Source: Methyloglobulus sp.
GTDB taxonomy: Bacteria > Pseudomonadota > Gammaproteobacteria > Methylococcales > Methylomonadaceae
Assembly (NCBI GenBank): GCA_013140405.1
Contig: JABFSV010000167.1
Location: forward strand, 1 to 9,312
Reading direction: 5' to 3'
DNA: 9,312 bases
The position numbers and the translations under genes were made by a program. Shown here piece by piece: positions 1 to 7,586 of the stretch; the stretch's first letter is position 1; the number at the start of each line of letters is the position of its first letter. The notes beneath the pieces were generated by a model that worked only from the letters and a program-made list of their open reading frames with translations, was not told where the DNA came from and ran no database searches.

Positions 1-545
1 GCCTTATCAAACTATTGCACGGCCAAGTCCGTTTTACCGTTGCCAAAGACAGCCAGCGCCCGTTTGAAGTCCACAGCGAGGGCTTGTCTGTACGTGCCTT
101 GGGGACGGTGTTCGAAGTCTATAATCCAGCACCCGGCGACATCCGCGTGGCTGTGCAAGAACACGCCGTTTCCGCAAGCCTCCTGGCTGAGGATAACCCC
201 GGCCTAACCGAAGACAGCCCGGCTGCCATCATTAATGAAGGACAGCACCTGCATTATCGGGGTGGCTCAACCTTGCCTGCACCTCAAAATAGCGACAACA
301 GCCAGTTAACGGCATGGCAACAGCAGCGCTTATTCATCAACAACAGGCCGCTCAGCGAATTAATTGCGGAACTGAACCGCTATCGCACCGGGCGGATTTT
401 CCTGAGCGATGCCAACCTCGGCAACCTGCGCGTCACCGGTGTGTTTTCCCTGGCCAACCCCGAAGACACCCTGCACAAAATCAGCGCAGGCTTGGCCTTA
501 CAAGAAACCTCGCTCGGTGCGTGGTGGGTGGTTTTGCACCGGTAA
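1..545 (+). CDS. FecR family sigma-factor regulator, C-terminal part (5' end outside window)
   Basis: The open frame enters from the left edge (first whole codon at position 3) and stops with TAA at 543-545, leaving about 180 residues of a protein that is usually a little over 300. The first part matches the FecR domain: FTVAKDSQRPFEVHS followed by VRALGTVFEVY, then VAVQEHAV. The end (RLFINNRPLSELIAELNRY to the C-terminus) is the usual C-terminal domain, which resembles an STN fold and contacts the receptor's signalling domain. FecR proteins are inner-membrane and periplasmic regulators that relay the signal from a loaded TonB-dependent receptor to an ECF sigma factor. The missing upstream part should hold the N-terminal cytoplasmic segment and the membrane helix, and a fecI-like sigma gene would be expected before it. 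A TTG at position 15 is inside the domain and is not the real start. The receptor gene follows after 132 bp in the same direction, the classical fecIR-fecA order. Confidence 0.92.
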   Translation, partial: LIKLLHGQVRFTVAKDSQRPFEVHSEGLSVRALGTVFEVYNPAPGDIRVAVQEHAVSASLLAEDNPGLTEDSPAAIINEGQHLHYRGGSTLPAPQNSDNSQLTAWQQQRLFINNRPLSELIAELNRYRTGRIFLSDANLGNLRVTGVFSLANPEDTLHKISAGLALQETSLGAWWVVLHR

Positions 546-588
546 AGGCGGAGATAAGGGAATAACTGCCCCCGGCTTTTCCCCAAGG

Positions 589-618
589 CTGAAAAATAAT
601 TTCACTTTCCATTATACG
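589..618 (+). promoter_or_regulatory. Possible promoter for receptor 1
   Basis: CTGAAA at 589-594 and TATACG at 613-618 are spaced by 18 bp and resemble weak -35 and -10 elements. An ATAAT/ATTAT inverted repeat (596-600 and 611-615) lies between them, in the position of a regulator site, but it is too short to call a Fur box. An iron-starvation ECF sigma promoter would also be expected here because of the FecR gene next door, and GAAAAAT at 591 with CGAT at 617 is a rough fit. I cannot choose between these readings. Confidence 0.25.
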
Positions 619-621
619 ATT

Positions 622-631
622 TGAGATCTCA
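622..631. repeat. Perfect 10-bp palindrome TGAGATCTCA
   Basis: This self-complementary decamer lies 3 bp downstream of the putative -10 element and 46 bp before the receptor 1 start codon. Its place in the likely 5' leader would suit an operator, but a single short palindrome may be chance. No second copy was noticed upstream of receptor 2. Confidence 0.3.
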
Positions 632-677
632 TCCGTTTTATATAGAGAGAGGTACAAAAAACATAACCGGAGAGAAC

Positions 678-3287
678 ATGAACCCAAACTGTACCGTAAC
701 AAAGCGGGCCAATAGCTTTAACGATTGCCTGCCGCCTTTGAAAGCCACCATTCTGACCCTGGTATTGCTTAGCCTGGCATTTGGGCAACAGGCCAAGGCA
801 GGTGATAACGCCAGGCATTTCCATATTCCGGCGCAATCGCTCAACAACGCCCTGATGCAGTTGGCCTCGGAAGCCAAGCTCGAGTTGGTGTTTCCCGCCG
901 ATAACGTGCTTGGCCTTAAGACTTCCACACTGGACGGCACTATGACGGTTAACCAAGCATTGAACCGCTTATTGCAGGGCAGCGGCATAACTTACCACTT
1001 AATTGATGCCCGAACTGTCACCTTGGAAAGGATGCCTGCCAGCTTGATAAAAACCGGCAACACCCAAACCCAGCAAGAACCGCAATCCAACAGCGGCGAA
1101 GGCCAAGTGATGCCCAAAGTCACCGTCGAAGCCGATGCCGATAACCCCTACGACGATCCCACCTGGCAGACCGACCCTTACAACAGGGATTATGTCCTGC
1201 CCAAGGCCACGGCTGGCACAAAGACCAATACGCCGATCATGGAAACACCGTTGAACGTGCAGGTGATCAGCAAGCAGGTGTTGAGGGATCAGCAGGTCAT
1301 TAGGCTCAGGCAGGCTTTAAAGAATGTCAGCGGGGTGACCGCAGGCACAGCCATTGGGGGAAGCGACAGGTCATCAGGCATTACTTTGCGGGGTTTCGAT
1401 TCCGAAACGTTCTTCCGTAACGGTTTCCGTCTACAATCAGGTTCCGCCAACCGTGAGTTTGCTAACGTCGAGAGTGTGGAAGTGTTAAAAGGGCCAGCGG
1501 CCATCCTATACGGCTTGGTGGAGCCGGGCGGTATGGTGAACGTGACAACCAAGCAGCCGCAGGCTACGCCCTATTACGCCATAAACCAGCAGTTCGGCTC
1601 TTTTGACCTCTACCGCACCACGGCCGATGCCACCGGTCCGCTTACCAAAGATAACAGCCTGTTGTACCGGATGAATTTTTCCTACGAAAACAGCGGCTCG
1701 TTCCAGGACTTTGTATACGCTGACGACGTGTTCCTGGCACCGATTATACGATGGAACATAAGCCCGCAGACCCAAGTGACGCTGGAAATGGAGTACCAAC
1801 ATCAGAATCGCGGCTATTCGATAGGCTTTGTACCCTTCAAGAACGGCAAACCGATTGTGCCTATCAGCACCAGTTACGCAGAGCCAAACGCTACCGATGC
1901 CAACACCTATTTTGTCGGTTTGAACTGGTCGCACCAGTTCAACGATGATTGGTCGTTCAAGCATCAGTTTACTGTCAATAAAACCGATGGCACCTACCCC
2001 TCGGCTTATTATCCAAATTCAGTGGATCGAAATAAGGTTTTAAGAAGCAATTTGCTCGATTTTGTCGGATATAGCGACACTTATGCTACCAACCTGGACC
2101 TAATCGGGCATTTTGAAACCCTAGGATTGAAACATACCTTGCTCATGGGGGGGGATTATTACCGGACAGATGGTCGTTTTAGGCAAGAAGTTGGTGAAGA
2201 TACGGCGGTCGTGCCCTCGATTGATGTCTTTAACCCCGTCCATACCGGTTCACCTTTAAAGGTTAGGGAATTTAGCGTTGGAAGAGAAAATATAGCTGAC
2301 CAGTATGGGCTGTACCTGCAAGACCAGATTGAACTGCCTTATCAGTTATTTGTGATGGGCGGCTTCCGCTATCAATATATAGAGCAGAGAGGTACATTCA
2401 ACTTAGACTTCGAAGGCGAATCTATCTCAACAGTCAATGACCCGCAACGAGGAGATGCCGTTACCCCCAGGGTTGGTGTGCTGTGGCAGCCGCAAAGCTG
2501 GTTGAGCCTATACGGTAATTATGTGGAAAGTTTTGGACAAGCCGGCAGCGGCTCAATCTACCCCGACCGAAAGCAACCGCCGCCAACCAGTGCGGAACAA
2601 TGGGAGGTTGGTATCAAAGGCGAATGGTTCGGTGGGCGTTTGCGGGCTTCGGCCGCTTATTACGACTTGACGAAGACCAATATTGTGTCACCAGACCCAA
2701 ATCCGAATCACCGTTGCGGTGGAGAATTTAGCCCAGGCGATCCCAGCGATTGCGTGGTGGTAACTGGCGCCGTGCGCAGCCGTGGCCCTGAAATCGACAT
2801 CACTGGGGAGATACTGCCAGGTTGGAATGTGATCGCCAACTATGCCTACACGGACATACGGATCGCTGAAACCAACGCGGATAATGTCACTAATGATAAT
2901 GGTTTAGCGGTTGGCGACCGCTTTTTTGGTGTACCCAGGCACACGGCTAACTTCTGGACCACGTACGAACCACAAGGTGGGTACTTAAAAGGCTTCCAGG
3001 TAGGCGGCGGGGTCAACTTGCAAGATTCCCAAACGATCCAACCCGATTCTGCCGGAAAAACCGGCACCATACCCGGCTTTGTCACGGTTGGACTGATGGC
3101 GGGTTATAGCTTTGAAGTGGGCAAAACCAAAGTAAGCGCCCAACTGAACGTGGACAACCTGCTGGATAAACGCTATTACACTGCGGCTATCCCCGCTGAC
3201 GTTACCAACAGCACCGTCGAGCGTGCGCTGTTTGTTAACTTCGGGGCGCCACGTACCTTCATGGGTTCGATTAATGTCGAGTTTTGA
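678..3287 (+). CDS. TonB-dependent siderophore receptor with STN signalling domain (receptor 1)
   Basis: An outer-membrane transducer of about 869 residues that should import a ferric siderophore and report its binding to FecR. The ATG at 678 is chosen because GGAG (669-672) sits 5 nt upstream and a signal peptide follows at once: a hydrophobic core near residues 22-36 with predicted cleavage after AKA (residue 41). An earlier in-frame start at 621 would bury the signal. Domains in order: STN (about 47-115, starting HFHIPAQSLNNAL); a linker; a TonB-box-like PKVTVEA (146-152); the plug (about 185-310, with VISKQVL, LRGFDSETFFRNGF and VEVLKGPAAILYG); then the 22-strand barrel, ending in GSINVEF with the terminal aromatic residue used by the BAM complex. 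Two cysteines (C680 and C692) probably bridge a surface loop. The length is normal for STN-containing receptors of the FpvA/FoxA/FecA type. The ligand cannot be told from sequence alone. A G8 run lies at 2147-2154. Confidence 0.95.
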   Translation: MNPNCTVTKRANSFNDCLPPLKATILTLVLLSLAFGQQAKAGDNARHFHIPAQSLNNALMQLASEAKLELVFPADNVLGLKTSTLDGTMTVNQALNRLLQGSGITYHLIDARTVTLERMPASLIKTGNTQTQQEPQSNSGEGQVMPKVTVEADADNPYDDPTWQTDPYNRDYVLPKATAGTKTNTPIMETPLNVQVISKQVLRDQQVIRLRQALKNVSGVTAGTAIGGSDRSSGITLRGFDSETFFRNGFRLQSGSANREFANVESVEVLKGPAAILYGLVEPGGMVNVTTKQPQATPYYAINQQFGSFDLYRTTADATGPLTKDNSLLYRMNFSYENSGSFQDFVYADDVFLAPIIRWNISPQTQVTLEMEYQHQNRGYSIGFVPFKNGKPIVPISTSYAEPNATDANTYFVGLNWSHQFNDDWSFKHQFTVNKTDGTYPSAYYPNSVDRNKVLRSNLLDFVGYSDTYATNLDLIGHFETLGLKHTLLMGGDYYRTDGRFRQEVGEDTAVVPSIDVFNPVHTGSPLKVREFSVGRENIADQYGLYLQDQIELPYQLFVMGGFRYQYIEQRGTFNLDFEGESISTVNDPQRGDAVTPRVGVLWQPQSWLSLYGNYVESFGQAGSGSIYPDRKQPPPTSAEQWEVGIKGEWFGGRLRASAAYYDLTKTNIVSPDPNPNHRCGGEFSPGDPSDCVVVTGAVRSRGPEIDITGEILPGWNVIANYAYTDIRIAETNADNVTNDNGLAVGDRFFGVPRHTANFWTTYEPQGGYLKGFQVGGGVNLQDSQTIQPDSAGKTGTIPGFVTVGLMAGYSFEVGKTKVSAQLNVDNLLDKRYYTAAIPADVTNSTVERALFVNFGAPRTFMGSINVEF

Positions 3288-3344
3288 TTGAATGGGTATT
3301 GAACACAGGCAGAAAAATTAACGCTAAATTTGGCTTACCTCACC

Positions 3345-4625
3345 ATGAACCGCAGTTTTTGTGTGCATTTACACCGCTATGCCGGGCTGATGATGGCATT
3401 GTTTCTAATCATCATCGGCCTGACCGGCAGCATTATAGCGTTTTACGAAGAGATTGACGATTGGCTCAACCCGCTAAGTTCGCATCGGCATACCCATATT
3501 GCCGTTCAGGAAAAACCGCTGCTCGATCCTTTTGACTTGTGCGACCGTGCGCTAAGGTTGACGCCCCATGCCCGTATAACGAATGTTGACTTAAATCCGA
3601 AGCAAGACGAAGCTTATACCGTTGCCTTGGAGCCACGTATTGACCCTGCAACAGGGAAACCATATCCGCTCGGATTTTCCACCCTTAAGCTGAACCCATA
3701 CACAGGTGACGAGGTTGAGAATAGCCGTAATATAAATTCATATGAGCAAAACGGCTATTTCCCGCTGACCCGTAAAAATGTCCTCGATTTTATCTACGCC
3801 TTACATTGCCAGCTGGCCTTGGGCGAAACGGGCGCTTTGCTGTTCGGCATTATTGCTGTGGCATGGACGCTGGACTGCTTTGTGGGTTTTTATCTGACCT
3901 TACCGAAACGCAGGCCAAAACACCTTGCCACCAAAGGCCAGCAGGTATCAGTTGCAAATTCATCCTCTTTTTGGCAACGCTGGAAACCCGCCTGGCAAAT
4001 CAAGCGGAACGCCTCCGCCTTCCGTCTTAACTACGACCTGCACCGCGCCTTCGGCCTGTGGACGTGGGCGATGCTGTTTATCTTTGCCTGGTCGAGTGTT
4101 ATGTTTATGTTACCGGAAGTTTATGAGCCGATCATGAAGTTGTTGTTCCAGACAGCGCCGGAACAAAGCCCATCCCCTGAACCGCCAACGCCAAGTTTTG
4201 TGCCTATCGCCGAGTTCCGCAAGGCGCAGGTCATTGCAAAACAGCTTATGGCCGAACAAGCCAAGTTGCATCAATTCACTGTTATGCGTGAGACAGCCAT
4301 TCAATATGATGAGGCAACAGTCTCGTTCAACTATTATGTGGCCAGTGACCGCGATATTTCAGGCCAAGTGGGACAAACTTATATTTCAGTCAATGCAAAT
4401 ACCGGGAAATTGGTCTGGTTAGGGCCACTGGCTACTGGCGAGTATTCTGGATTAACCATCGGAAACTGGCTCAGAACGTTGCACATGGCAAGCATTTGGG
4501 GCTTGGCCTACAAGCTGTTCGTCTGTTTTATGGGCTTAGTTATCGCCATGCTATCTGTCACCGGCATTTATATCTGGTACAAGAAACACCGGGCGGCGAG
4601 GCTTAAACGGAAGGTGCTGATTTGA
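3345..4625 (+). CDS. PepSY-domain inner-membrane protein, putative siderophore reductase (copy 1)
   Basis: A protein of 426 residues with the PepSY-associated four-helix layout (COG3182/PiuB type). Helices are near residues 12-34, 163-185, 235-257 and 384-411. Histidines sit at the ends of the helices, at H10 (HRY), H154 (ALH), H233 (DLHR) and H380 (TLH), positions typical of haem ligands in this family. Two periplasmic segments (about 35-150 and 258-375) carry the PepSY-like repeats; each has a proposed strand ending in NPYTG or NANTG. Known relatives such as FoxB and FpvG of Pseudomonas act on ferric siderophores in the inner membrane, so reduction to release iron is the likely role here. 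The gene starts 57 bp after receptor 1 and is probably cotranscribed with it. The ATG at 3345 is preferred over TTG at 3330 because the paralogue begins MNRYFWVLIHRY at the matching point. No clear Shine-Dalgarno sequence is seen. Confidence 0.88.
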   Translation: MNRSFCVHLHRYAGLMMALFLIIIGLTGSIIAFYEEIDDWLNPLSSHRHTHIAVQEKPLLDPFDLCDRALRLTPHARITNVDLNPKQDEAYTVALEPRIDPATGKPYPLGFSTLKLNPYTGDEVENSRNINSYEQNGYFPLTRKNVLDFIYALHCQLALGETGALLFGIIAVAWTLDCFVGFYLTLPKRRPKHLATKGQQVSVANSSSFWQRWKPAWQIKRNASAFRLNYDLHRAFGLWTWAMLFIFAWSSVMFMLPEVYEPIMKLLFQTAPEQSPSPEPPTPSFVPIAEFRKAQVIAKQLMAEQAKLHQFTVMRETAIQYDEATVSFNYYVASDRDISGQVGQTYISVNANTGKLVWLGPLATGEYSGLTIGNWLRTLHMASIWGLAYKLFVCFMGLVIAMLSVTGIYIWYKKHRAARLKRKVLI

Positions 4626-4638
4626 GCGAGGAGACGAC

Positions 4639-4657
4639 ACCTAAATGTATTTTAGGT
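4639..4657. other. Small hairpin after PepSY copy 1
   Basis: ACCTAAA (4639-4645) pairs with TTTAGGT (4651-4657) around a 5-nt loop, 14 bp after the stop codon. The stem is AT-rich and is not followed by a T run, so it is at best a weak terminator or an RNA-processing site. Confidence 0.25.
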
Positions 4658-4673
4658 AGGTCTAGCCAACCCA

Positions 4674-4799
4674 TCATGCCCAATTCGCCAGGATTAATGG
4701 CACTGCAATCCTTTCGTAATGGCGGCTGTTATTGGTTACCTGCACCGCACCGGCACACAGGGCATGGGCGGCGATCATCATGCCCCGTTCGCCAATCGC
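4674..4799 (-). pseudogene. Relic of a VapC-like PIN-domain toxin (C-terminal end only)
   Basis: Read on the minus strand from 4799 down to a TGA at 4676-4674, this gives about 41 codons with the clear end-pattern of VapC toxins: IGERGMMIAAHALCAGA, then VTNNSRHYERI, and finally ILANWA before the stop. In intact VapC proteins this block reads IGxxDxxIAAHAL...LVTNN..HF.R....L.NW, and the Asp is one of the metal-binding acidic residues of the PIN nuclease. Here that position is Gly (GGC), one base from an Asp codon. Upstream in the same frame there is a stop (TGA at 4817-4815), and I find no continuation of the toxin or an antitoxin. It is therefore a truncated, inactive remnant. It lies between the two receptor modules, opposite in direction to them. 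The match is from recall of the family, not from a search. Confidence 0.7.
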
Positions 4800-4894
4800 C
4801 AACAAGAAAAAAATTCAAGAATTTAGTACGGGGTTGCCCAAGTTGTATCGTCTACCTCATTGAGACCAAAAATTTCAATGGAGATAGCCCGCTT

Positions 4895-7462
4895 ATGATG
4901 ATCCCAATCTACCGGATAACCCCGTTAATCCAGCTAATGCCGTTTATGTTGGCAACACTGCTTTGTTACAGCAGCGCGGCAATGGCTGGGGACGATGCCC
5001 AAAAGCAACAATACAACATCCCGGCCCAGCCCTTGGCCGATGCCTTGCGGACGTTCAGCGAGAAGAGCGGCCTGCAATTGCTGTACGATGCCAACTTGGC
5101 GGCGGGCAAGCGAAGCGCGGCATTGCGGGGCGCATACCTGCCCCAGGAAGCCTTAGGCAGGCTATTGGCGCAATCCGGCCTGGAGTACCGGATTAAAGGC
5201 AGCAACATGGCTACCTTAGTTAAGCCCAATGTTGCCGACAACCACTTAATACCGGTTGCGGACACGCCGGAACCGCAATCCAACGGCGGCGAAGGCCAGG
5301 TGATGCCCAAAGTCATGGTCGAAGCCGATGCGGATAACCCTTATGACGATCCCACCTGGCAGATCGACCCTTACAACAGGGATTATGTCTTGCCCAAAGC
5401 CACCGCAGGCACGAAAACCAATACGCCGATCATGGAAACGCCGTTGAACGTACAGGTGATTTCCAAGCAGGTGTTGAAGGATCAGCAGGTGATTAGCTTG
5501 GATAAGGCTTTGCGGAATGTTAGTGGCGTAAATACGTATAATAAGGCTGGTAATCTGGCTACTGGCGAGTTAGCTGGGCAAATTTCTTTACGCGGCTTTC
5601 CAACCCAAACAATCTTCCGTAACGGGTTTAGAATGGATAAAAATGGCAGTGGCCAACAATTTGCCAACGTGGAGAGCGTGGAAGTGTTGAAAGGCCCGGC
5701 GGCAATCTTATACGGGCGGGTTGAGCCGGGCGGCATGGTCAATATCGTTACCAAGCAGCCTCGGGCGACACCCTATTACTCCTTTAACCAGCAGTTCGGC
5801 TCTTACGACCTGTACCGTACCAGTATCGACGCTACCGGCCCGTTGACCAAAGGCGACACCTTGCAGTACCGGGTGAATGCGTCTTTCCAAAGCAACAATT
5901 CGTTCCGTGACCTGGTCAGTGGCGAGGATGTGTTCTTTGCACCTATCCTTAAATGGAACATAAGCCCCAAGACCCAGGCAACCCTGGAAATGGAATACAA
6001 CCGTTCACTGACCAACCAAGATGCGCAAATCTTGCCTTTTAACGACGAGACTAACCATCTTACCGAACTTTCGCGTAGCCGGAACCTGGGCGGGCGAAAT
6101 CCGATTGAGACCGAAAATATATTCGTGGGTTTCAACTGGTCGCACCAGTTCAACTACGACTGGTCAATCAAGCACCAAGTGGCTTTCAGGCGGCAAGACT
6201 CTGTCTTTAATCTTGACGAAATACCTTTTCAACTACTTGGAGATACACTCAATGGCTCTTCTTCTCGAGGTATTGCTACAGCCGATACTTATGCCACCAA
6301 TCTCGACTTGACCGGACACTTCAATACTTGGGGGCTTAAACACACCTTGTTGTTGGGCGGAGATTATTATCGGTTTGACACCTCCTCCGATACAAGGTTT
6401 GCCGACACATCCAACTCATTCAGTAATCCCGTCCGTCCTGCCCTTGTAACGGGAGGACACTTTAGGTCGACGAATACTCAAAACACTGATAATTACGGCC
6501 TGTACCTGCAAGACCAGATCAAGTTGCCTTATGACGTGCATGTCACGGGTGGCCTGCGCTACCAATACGTGCATTCTACTACTGGAGGTGTCGAGAACAC
6601 TTCACAAACAGACGATGCCGTCACTCCTAGGGTAGGCATCTTATGGCAGCCCAAAAAGTGGTTGAGCCTGTACAGCAATTATGCGGAGAACTTTGGTGCG
6701 AATACCGGGGCATTTAGTTTCGGGGGGAAAGACTTGGTGGGTAACGATTTGCCGGGCAAACCATTGCCGCCCGAGAGCGCCCAACAATGGGAAATCGGCG
6801 CCAAGACCGAGCTGTTCGATGGCCGGCTGCGTGCCACCTTGGCGTATTACGACCTGACCAAGCAAAACGTAGCAACGAGCGACTTTACCCCTGGACACAG
6901 TTGTTTTGGCGGGGGGGTTGGAAGCTGTTCTATCGCAGTTGGCGAAGTCCGTAGCCGGGGGCCGGAGCTGGACATCCAGGGCGAAATCCTGCCCGGCTGG
7001 AATGTGATTGCCACTTACGCTAACCAGGATGTCCGCGTTACCAAAAGTACCAATGCCGGTACGAGTGGCTCTCTTTCTGGGTTTGAAGAAGGTAATCGCC
7101 TGCAATTTGTACCGCGCAATACGGGCAGTGTGTGGACGACTTATGAAGTCCAGCAAGGCGACCTAAAGGGCTTTCAGATCGGTGGCGGCGTGAATTTACA
7201 AGATAGCGTGGTGAATGCTGACAATACCTTCAAATCCCCCGGTTTTGCCCTTGTGGGTCTGATGACCGGATACAGTTTTGATTTTGGCAAACAAGCCAGG
7301 GTCAACCTGCAACTGAATATCGATAACCTACTGGATAAAAGCTATATTTCCAATGCGTCGCCTTCCCGTTACGATCCCATAAACGATTTCGATTATAACA
7401 TTGGCTATGTCACTTTCAGCACCCCGCGCACGTTTATGGGGTCGATTAATGTGGAATATTAG
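4895..7462 (+). CDS. TonB-dependent siderophore receptor with STN signalling domain (receptor 2)
   Basis: A second outer-membrane siderophore receptor, about 855 residues from the ATG at 4895; ATG 4898 is equally possible. GGAG at 4880-4883 is a rather distant ribosome site. The start is set by the signal peptide: a hydrophobic core at about residues 10-29, with predicted cleavage after AMA (residue 31). The frame is open further upstream to 4622, but that part lies across the PIN relic and is not credible protein. Domains: STN (about 38-104, starting QYNIPAQPLADAL), a linker, a TonB-box-like PKVMVEA (138-144), plug (about 175-300, with LRGFPTQTIFRNGF and VEVLKGPAAILYG), and a barrel ending GSINVEY. 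A cysteine pair at C670 and C678 corresponds to the pair in receptor 1. The linker, TonB box and plug start are nearly identical to receptor 1, whereas the STN domain and several barrel loops differ strongly, so ligand or signalling partner may differ. A G7 run lies at 6911-6917. Confidence 0.95.
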   Translation: MMIPIYRITPLIQLMPFMLATLLCYSSAAMAGDDAQKQQYNIPAQPLADALRTFSEKSGLQLLYDANLAAGKRSAALRGAYLPQEALGRLLAQSGLEYRIKGSNMATLVKPNVADNHLIPVADTPEPQSNGGEGQVMPKVMVEADADNPYDDPTWQIDPYNRDYVLPKATAGTKTNTPIMETPLNVQVISKQVLKDQQVISLDKALRNVSGVNTYNKAGNLATGELAGQISLRGFPTQTIFRNGFRMDKNGSGQQFANVESVEVLKGPAAILYGRVEPGGMVNIVTKQPRATPYYSFNQQFGSYDLYRTSIDATGPLTKGDTLQYRVNASFQSNNSFRDLVSGEDVFFAPILKWNISPKTQATLEMEYNRSLTNQDAQILPFNDETNHLTELSRSRNLGGRNPIETENIFVGFNWSHQFNYDWSIKHQVAFRRQDSVFNLDEIPFQLLGDTLNGSSSRGIATADTYATNLDLTGHFNTWGLKHTLLLGGDYYRFDTSSDTRFADTSNSFSNPVRPALVTGGHFRSTNTQNTDNYGLYLQDQIKLPYDVHVTGGLRYQYVHSTTGGVENTSQTDDAVTPRVGILWQPKKWLSLYSNYAENFGANTGAFSFGGKDLVGNDLPGKPLPPESAQQWEIGAKTELFDGRLRATLAYYDLTKQNVATSDFTPGHSCFGGGVGSCSIAVGEVRSRGPELDIQGEILPGWNVIATYANQDVRVTKSTNAGTSGSLSGFEEGNRLQFVPRNTGSVWTTYEVQQGDLKGFQIGGGVNLQDSVVNADNTFKSPGFALVGLMTGYSFDFGKQARVNLQLNIDNLLDKSYISNASPSRYDPINDFDYNIGYVTFSTPRTFMGSINVEY

Positions 7463-7475
7463 CCGTCGATTTGTT

Positions 7476-7542
7476 GGGGCAAAAGATTTTTTTCCCCCTA
7501 CGTTAACGTCCGTAATCCACCTTACCGTGCGGTATCTTTTTT
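7476..7542 (+). other. Weak hairpins in the gap after receptor 2
   Basis: GGGG (7476-7479) can pair with CCCC (7494-7497), helped by AAAA/TTTT inside. Further on, TACC (7523-7526) can pair with GGTA (7531-7534) and is followed by TCTTTTTT (7535-7542). A perfect palindrome ACGTTAACGT lies at 7500-7509. These could attenuate transcription into the second PepSY gene, but the stems are short and the call is tentative. Confidence 0.25.
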
Positions 7543-7586
7543 GTGAAACTGGAAATTTGAAAACAGGATACTTGAAAAACTAACAA

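Larger units (their letters stand above)
4626..4894 (+). other. Intergenic seam between the two receptor/PepSY modules
   Basis: The 269-bp gap is much longer than the gap inside the first module. It holds the small hairpin and the antisense PIN relic described separately. The remaining stretch, 4800-4894, is AT-rich in its first third (for example AAGAAAAAAATTC) and may carry a promoter for receptor 2, but no convincing -35/-10 pair or Fur box is visible. A forward frame stays open through the gap from 4622, but its composition there (rich in R, P, H and S) is not protein-like. Confidence 0.5.

Noticed and set aside
546..600. Terminator after the FecR gene.
   Set aside because: The C-rich and G-rich tracts (570-588) do not form a clean stem followed by T residues.
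596..615. Fur box upstream of receptor 1.
   Set aside because: Only the ATAAT/ATTAT arms fit and the centre TTCACTTTCC does not resemble the Fur consensus, so it is mentioned only as a weak dyad.
4622..4894. N-terminal extension of receptor 2 from a TTG at 4622 overlapping the PepSY gene.
   Set aside because: The extension is antisense to the PIN relic, has non-protein-like composition and would place the signal peptide about 90 residues inside the protein.
6641..7156. Long minus-strand open frame (171 codons) opposite receptor 2.
   Set aside because: It lies wholly inside a strongly supported receptor gene and shows no domain or ribosome site. It is a shadow of the coding strand.
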